Shown piece by piece: positions 59,784 through 64,000 of a DNA stretch of 64,000 nucleotides. The number at the start of each line of letters is the position of its first letter. Positions within the stretch are counted from its first letter, which is position 1. Both the position numbers and the translations under genes were made by a program. Source of the DNA: Coprococcus aceti (GTDB taxonomy: Bacteria; Bacillota; Clostridia; Lachnospirales; Lachnospiraceae); assembly GCF_025567285.1 (NCBI RefSeq), contig NZ_JAOQJT010000012.1:1-64000 (forward strand), in the 5' to 3' direction. The notes beneath the pieces are model-generated. The model was not told where the DNA came from and searched no databases. It was given only the letters and a program-made list of their open reading frames with translations.

Positions 59784-60809
59784 ATGGCAAAATCAGTAAA
59801 ATTGGGAGACATAGCTGCCATTGTTGGCGTGAGTACCGTGACGGTCTCAAAGGCACTTTCAGATCAGAAGGGTGTCAGCGAGGAACTCAGAGCACAGATC
59901 AAACAGTTGGCAGATGAGATGGGATACCAGTCACCATCTGAGATCAGAAAGAAGACGGCAAAGAAAAAGTATAATATTGGTGTTCTCATTCAAGAGATAT
60001 ACCTTGGAAAGTATCCGTCGTTCTATTGGCAGTTATATCAGGTGCTTAACAAAAAGGCGGTGGCAAGAGGCTGCTTTACTATGCTGGAGTTTGTTTCCAG
60101 AGATAGTGTATTGAACGCTGAGATGCCTATGCTCTTGGAGGATGACAAGGTTGATGGAATAGTTGTTGTAGGTTCTATGGGTAAGGAATACCTGGAAAAG
60201 CTGGAGAAGACAGCCAAGGTTCCTGTAGAATATGTGGATTACTATGACAATTCGAGACCGATAGACACGGTTATAGCAAACAGTTTCTATGGAAGCTATA
60301 TGCTGACTAATTATCTGTATGATATGGGACATAGAGATATTGCATATGTTGGCACGATAGGTTCAACGAACAGTATAACTGACAGATATTTGGGCTATAT
60401 AAAGTCTTTGTTGGAGCATGATATTCCGCTCAGAGAAGACTGGGTTATTCCGGACAGAGATGTGAAGACGGGGCAGTTTGACGAGGAGAACTGTTTTAAA
60501 CTTCCAAAGAATATGCCTACAGCGTTTGTGTGCAACTGTGATCTTGCGGCAGCTACGCTCATAAAGATACTCAATGCTGCGGGCTACAGAGTTCCTGAGG
60601 ATGTGTCCGTTGTGGGGTTTGATAATTACATGTATCCTGGAAGCTGCGATATAGGCGTGACCACATACGAGATCAATATGCAGGAGATGGCAGAGAGAAC
60701 CATGCATAAGATTATAAAAAAGATATCCAACGAAAAATATACTGATGGCATATTTGTCGTGGATGGACGAATCGTGGTAAAGGATAGCGTTGCCAGAATA
60801 GAACGATAA
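59784..60809 (+). CDS. LacI-family transcriptional regulator
   Basis: This is a 341-aa regulator. The HTH (about 5-50, KLGDIAAIVGVSTVTVSKAL) is followed by a periplasmic-binding-like effector domain (about 65-335) with DGIVVVGSMG and VVGFDNYMYPG, which bind a sugar-type inducer. ATG 59784 follows GTGAGAAGGACTAG. Adjacent to alpha-galactosidase and the importer, it probably controls galactoside use. The gene end is served by a hairpin lying inside the convergent AraC gene. Confidence 0.93.
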   Translation: MAKSVKLGDIAAIVGVSTVTVSKALSDQKGVSEELRAQIKQLADEMGYQSPSEIRKKTAKKKYNIGVLIQEIYLGKYPSFYWQLYQVLNKKAVARGCFTMLEFVSRDSVLNAEMPMLLEDDKVDGIVVVGSMGKEYLEKLEKTAKVPVEYVDYYDNSRPIDTVIANSFYGSYMLTNYLYDMGHRDIAYVGTIGSTNSITDRYLGYIKSLLEHDIPLREDWVIPDRDVKTGQFDEENCFKLPKNMPTAFVCNCDLAAATLIKILNAAGYRVPEDVSVVGFDNYMYPGSCDIGVTTYEINMQEMAERTMHKIIKKISNEKYTDGIFVVDGRIVVKDSVARIER

Positions 60810-60832
60810 TGGAACGATAATAAAACTACATA

Positions 60833-61753
60833 TCAATTGTAATGCAAATCGGAAATAGACACCGGTGCAGCCTGCTTGAAAGACAGCGGAGTTGTACCGG
60901 TGTCTTTTTTGAACAGATTTATAAAATGGTTTGTGTTCTCGATTCCAACCTGGGATCCGACCTCGTGGACGGACAGATCTGTTGTGAGAAGGAGCCTTTT
61001 GGCAGCATCGATCCTGCGACTGTTGAGATAGCGCATAGGTGATTCACCGAAGTGAAATGAAAATTCTCTGCATATCCTGTATCTGCTGATCCTGTAAGTT
61101 GCCTCGAGGTCATCAAGCGACATCGGTTCGGCGTAGTTTGTATCCATCTGATTCTTTACCGATAAAAGATAAGAAGGCACACAATCCATCTTCTTGGATG
61201 AGTTTTCAATAAATACACATAATTCGGTCAGGATATCATTAAACCATTTGGAAATTCTGAAAATATCGGTGGCAGACAACTCCCCCTGGAGTCTGCTTAT
61301 CAGTGAAAGATGGCTCCAGAGTACAGAGGCTCCGGCAGAGTCCTTTTTATAATATATGGATTCGGGGAGAAACTCGTGATACAGGCGAAGCGGAGCTCCG
61401 AGGATGAATGCATCGTAGAAACGACACTTGCCGTTCGTGGCGTATGTTATTTCTGATCCTGCCTCAAAAAGCGCGGCTGTATTCTTGGAATATGATGATT
61501 TGCTGCTGCCCGATGTTACTGTAAGAGTTCCTTCATATATATAGAAGAAATGGTAACACGGAATGAAAGAGAAGGTATAACTGCATGAATAAGCAAAAGA
61601 AATATCGCCGTTGGCCAGAAGATGAATCAGGCCATCGTTAATCATTGATTCTTCATATGTAAAGAACGCGCTGTGGAATCTTGCGTTCTCAATATCTTTC
61701 TGAATATTGTAACCTGACGGTACAGTGCAGGAAATTAATTCTTTAGCTAACAT
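60833..61753 (-). CDS. AraC-family transcriptional regulator
   Basis: This is about 306 aa from ATG 61753 (AGGAGGTGG upstream); the frame runs on to 61762. The N-terminal cupin-like ligand domain (about 10-170) is followed by the double HTH of AraC (about 205-300): DLEATYRISRYRICREFSFH and VGSQVGIENTNHFINLFKKD. It is divergent from the sugar-binding protein gene, so it most likely activates the importer. Its 3' end contains the terminator hairpin of the convergent LacI gene. Confidence 0.9.
   Translation of the reverse strand: MLAKELISCTVPSGYNIQKDIENARFHSAFFTYEESMINDGLIHLLANGDISFAYSCSYTFSFIPCYHFFYIYEGTLTVTSGSSKSSYSKNTAALFEAGSEITYATNGKCRFYDAFILGAPLRLYHEFLPESIYYKKDSAGASVLWSHLSLISRLQGELSATDIFRISKWFNDILTELCVFIENSSKKMDCVPSYLLSVKNQMDTNYAEPMSLDDLEATYRISRYRICREFSFHFGESPMRYLNSRRIDAAKRLLLTTDLSVHEVGSQVGIENTNHFINLFKKDTGTTPLSFKQAAPVSISDLHYN
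60858..60910 (+). terminator. Terminator of the LacI gene, embedded in antisense AraC coding DNA
   Basis: GACACCGGT pairs with ACCGGTGTC around a 29-nt loop and is followed by TTTTTT. It lies about 50 bp after the LacI stop but within the last codons of the AraC gene on the other strand. Confidence 0.8.
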
Positions 61754-62043
61754 GTAAACCACCTCCTATCCATAATAATACAATTATTAAACAATCATCA
61801 CAAGCTAAAAGCGATATAAATTAGTGGTTAATTAGCTAAAAAAACAATAAAATACTAATTAAAGATAAAAATATATAGATAAAATGCCTATGTGATATTG
61901 AAAAAAAATAATGATAATGGTAAAATTAACGAAAAGTACAAAATACTGTGATTAAAAACAAAATTGAGTGATGACTAAAAAGTAAATTAATGTATACTTA
62001 ATATAAAGTTAAAAACAAAGAAGGTTTTAAGGAGGACAAAACT
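61754..62043. promoter_or_regulatory. Divergent AT-rich promoter region (AraC gene and sugar importer)
   Basis: This 290-bp region is strongly AT-rich and contains TTAGTGGTTAATTAGCTAAA near 61821 and a TATACT (61993-61998) that could be the -10 of the importer gene, without a clear -35. The TAGCTAAAAA element recurs upstream of other operons in the window. No coding sequence seen. Confidence 0.4.
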
Positions 62044-63489
62044 ATGAAATCAAAGCGTATTGCATGTATCGCAATGGCTGGTCTTATGGCAGCATCACTT
62101 GCAGGTTGTGGAGGCTCAGACAGCGATAACAAGGACACAACAGAGGCAACAAAGGCTGCCACAGAGGCAGCAGGAAGTGATTCAGCAGATGACACAACAG
62201 CTGATGCTGAGGGAATCAAGTCATATGCAGACATCCAGTTAGGAACAGACTTCACAGATCTTTCAGCGGAGATCAAGTTCTACAACAACAGAACTGATAT
62301 GGACTCAGATGACTACGGCGGAAAGAACTGGAAGCAGTATCTTGAGGACTTCAACAAGGAGTATCCAAACATCAAGGTTGATGTTATCACAGATACAAAC
62401 TATGCAGAAGATGCTCTTACACATCTTCAGTCAGGAAACTACGAGACAGTAATGTGTATCCCGGCAGTTGACATGGCAGACCTTTCAACATATTTCATGT
62501 CATTTGGCGATTATGATACAATGAGCAGTCTTGTAAATTACTCAAACAGATGGCTGTATCAGGGTCAGGTATATGGTGTACCTCTTGCAGCTACAACACA
62601 GGGTATCGTATACAACAAGAAGGTATTTGCTGATGCAGGTGTAACAGACGTACCTAAGACACCAGAGGAGTTCATCGCGGCACTCAAGGCAATCAAGGAT
62701 AAGAATCCGGATTGTATTCCACTTTACACAAACTATGCAGCAGGCTGGACAATGGGAGCTTGGGATGATTATATCTCAATCACAGCAACAGGCGATGCTA
62801 CATACAAGAACCAGAAGTTAGCCCATACAAAGGATCCGTTCAAGAACTATGGCGACGATACACATGCTTATGCAGTATATAAGATTCTTTACGATGCAGT
62901 ATCACAGGGACTTACAGAGGATGATTACTCAACAACAGATTGGGAGTCATGTAAAGGAATGATCAACAACGGCGAGATCGGATGTATGGTACTTGGTTCA
63001 TGGGCATACCCACAGATGGAAGCAGGCGGACCTAACGCAGACGATATAGGATACATTCCTTTCCCTATCTCAGTAAATGGTAAGCAGTACGCTTCATCAG
63101 GTGCAGATTACTGCTACGGTATCAACGTAAACGCTTCAGATGATGAGAAACAGGCAGCTCTTGTATTTGTTAAGTGGATGACAGAGAAGTCAGGATATGC
63201 TTACAACGAGGATTCACTTGCACTTGTTCCTGGTTCAGAGTCAAAGATCTCATTCGACGGTGTTGACTTCGTTGCAGACGAGGCAGCTCTTGAGGGCGAG
63301 GAGGATTATCTCAACCAGCTCAACTCAGAGTCAGAGCTTAACGTAAGCAATGGTGGTAACGACAAGATCCAGGCCATCATCGAGCATGCTGCAAACGGCG
63401 ACATGTCATTCGACGATATCATGGCTGAGTGGAACCAGAAGTGGTCAGATGCTCAGGAGTCATTAGGAATCGAAGTTACTGAGAAGTAA
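62044..63489 (+). CDS. Sugar ABC transporter substrate-binding lipoprotein
   Basis: This is a 481-aa family-1 solute-binding protein. The lipobox is SLAGC with C22. After an acidic linker (about 25-60) it has the usual two-lobe fold with GIVYNKKVFADAGVTDVPKT near 195 and EEFIAALKAIKD after it, plus a conserved GSWAYPQMEAGGPNADDIGY near 320. It captures oligosaccharides for the importer encoded next. ATG 62044 follows TTAAGGAGGAC. Substrate, probably alpha-galactosides of the raffinose/melibiose type, is inferred from the neighbouring GH36 gene. Confidence 0.92.
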   Translation: MKSKRIACIAMAGLMAASLAGCGGSDSDNKDTTEATKAATEAAGSDSADDTTADAEGIKSYADIQLGTDFTDLSAEIKFYNNRTDMDSDDYGGKNWKQYLEDFNKEYPNIKVDVITDTNYAEDALTHLQSGNYETVMCIPAVDMADLSTYFMSFGDYDTMSSLVNYSNRWLYQGQVYGVPLAATTQGIVYNKKVFADAGVTDVPKTPEEFIAALKAIKDKNPDCIPLYTNYAAGWTMGAWDDYISITATGDATYKNQKLAHTKDPFKNYGDDTHAYAVYKILYDAVSQGLTEDDYSTTDWESCKGMINNGEIGCMVLGSWAYPQMEAGGPNADDIGYIPFPISVNGKQYASSGADYCYGINVNASDDEKQAALVFVKWMTEKSGYAYNEDSLALVPGSESKISFDGVDFVADEAALEGEEDYLNQLNSESELNVSNGGNDKIQAIIEHAANGDMSFDDIMAEWNQKWSDAQESLGIEVTEK

Positions 63490-63526
63490 TAAAGACTCTA
63501 TTATAACAAGTAAGAATAAGCTACAG

Positions 63527-63552
63527 ACCGGGGTGGGATTGCCCGCCCCGGT
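63527..63552 (+). terminator. Hairpin between binding protein and permease genes (attenuator)
   Basis: ACCGGGG-TGGG-ATTG-CCCG-CCCCGGT followed by TTTATT. A leaky terminator here would give more binding protein than permease, as is usual in sugar ABC operons. Confidence 0.75.
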
Positions 63553-63573
63553 TTATTAAAAAAAGGCGGTGGA

Positions 63574-64000
63574 ATGAGTATGGCTAACAAAAAACAATCC
63601 GGCTTTGGTAAATGGGCGTCAAGCAGGAAGGGGCAGCAGGTTATAATATGCGCAGCCTTCGCAATTATCCCATTGCTTTTGCTATTAGTATTTACATATA
63701 TACCATTCGGAGAGATGGTTAAATTTAGTTTCTACAAGATGAAATATACGACGCCTGTAGAAAAGAGAGAATTCGTAGGATTAGCAAATTATATCGATGT
63801 GTTCACAAGAAAAGACTGTTTTGGTGCATTAAAGCTCAGTTTGTATTACATCGTAGGAGCACTTGTACAGTTAGTGCTTGCACTTTTCCTTGCAACTCTT
63901 CTGAGTTTCAAAGTAAAAGGTGGTAACCTTTTCAAGGGATTTATTTTCTTCCCTTATCTTATCAGTGGTATCGCTGTAGGTTTCATTTTCAAATTCTTCT
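63574..64000 (+). CDS. Sugar ABC transporter permease (partial, cut by window edge)
   Basis: ATG 63574, with AAAAAGGCGGTG upstream, begins MSMANKKQSGFGKWASSRKG and continues to the end of the window, about 142 codons without a stop. A TM helix (about 21-41), then KFSFYKMKYTTPVEKREFVG and a second TM with LALFLATLLSFKV, as in MalF-type permeases of carbohydrate importers. A second permease gene is expected beyond the edge. Confidence 0.9.
   Translation, partial: MSMANKKQSGFGKWASSRKGQQVIICAAFAIIPLLLLLVFTYIPFGEMVKFSFYKMKYTTPVEKREFVGLANYIDVFTRKDCFGALKLSLYYIVGALVQLVLALFLATLLSFKVKGGNLFKGFIFFPYLISGIAVGFIFKFF

Overview
The window looks like chromosomal DNA from a Gram-positive anaerobe of the Lachnospiraceae (Clostridia), perhaps close to Coprococcus or Roseburia. 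The evidence is the AGGAGG-type ribosome sites, moderate GC with AT-rich intergenic DNA, and the gene types: a GH36/GH2 glycosidase background, hybrid histidine kinases, a DUF6512-like membrane protein and a cytidylate-kinase-like protein. This placement rests on gene style, not on a marker gene. No rRNA or tRNA genes were seen.

Layout. 1-7.9 kb: an OmpR-type two-component system with a FUSC-type membrane protein, then a hybrid sensor kinase, surrounded by gene wreckage (phospholipase D remnant, ImmA-like remnant, a chimeric solute-binding-protein fragment, a chimeric response-regulator remnant, a tyrosine recombinase tail). 7.9-11.1 kb: an accessory block with a duplicated Cys-rich small gene, a RhuM-type protein, a membrane protein and an ArsC/Spx-like protein. 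11.1-17.1 kb: a GH2 beta-mannosidase, then a 3.4-kb island (unknown protein, Rrf2 regulator, broken endonuclease/phosphatase-like gene, two small ribbon-helix-helix-like genes) ending in a second copy of the mannosidase 3' end and its terminator. 17.1-30.4 kb: mosaic genes including a HAD protein, two XRE regulators, several unknown proteins, three consecutive metallophosphatase paralogs, RecQ, GNAT, a cytidylate-kinase-like protein and a MutS-like ATPase. 30.5-36.5 kb: a VanRS-like two-component system followed by an ABC transporter and a DUF1294 protein. 37.2-41.2 kb: sbcD-sbcC. 41.2-42.0 kb: a type III toxin-antitoxin module (ToxN/AbiQ-like toxin with a repeat-based RNA antitoxin). 42.2-44.7 kb: NUDIX, TetR, a GC-rich tandem repeat and a methyltransferase. 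44.7-49.2 kb: a Fur/Zur regulator and a zinc-uptake operon. 49.4-56.4 kb: a structured RNA candidate, an ADP-ribose pyrophosphatase and three phosphoglucomutase paralogs. 56.7-64 kb: a membrane-anchored protein, GH36 alpha-galactosidase, LacI and AraC regulators, and the start of a sugar ABC transporter cut by the window edge.

The strongest signals are the type III toxin-antitoxin locus, with diverged 34-40-nt repeats and a terminator in front of the toxin; the 141-bp GC-rich structured tandem repeat at 43.6 kb; and the roughly 160-nt structured element at 49.4 kb. The right end works as a galactoside/mannoside utilisation region: an ABC importer brings in oligosaccharides, alpha-galactosidase (and the distant beta-mannosidase) cleave them, phosphoglucomutases interconvert hexose phosphates, and LacI/AraC proteins probably control expression.
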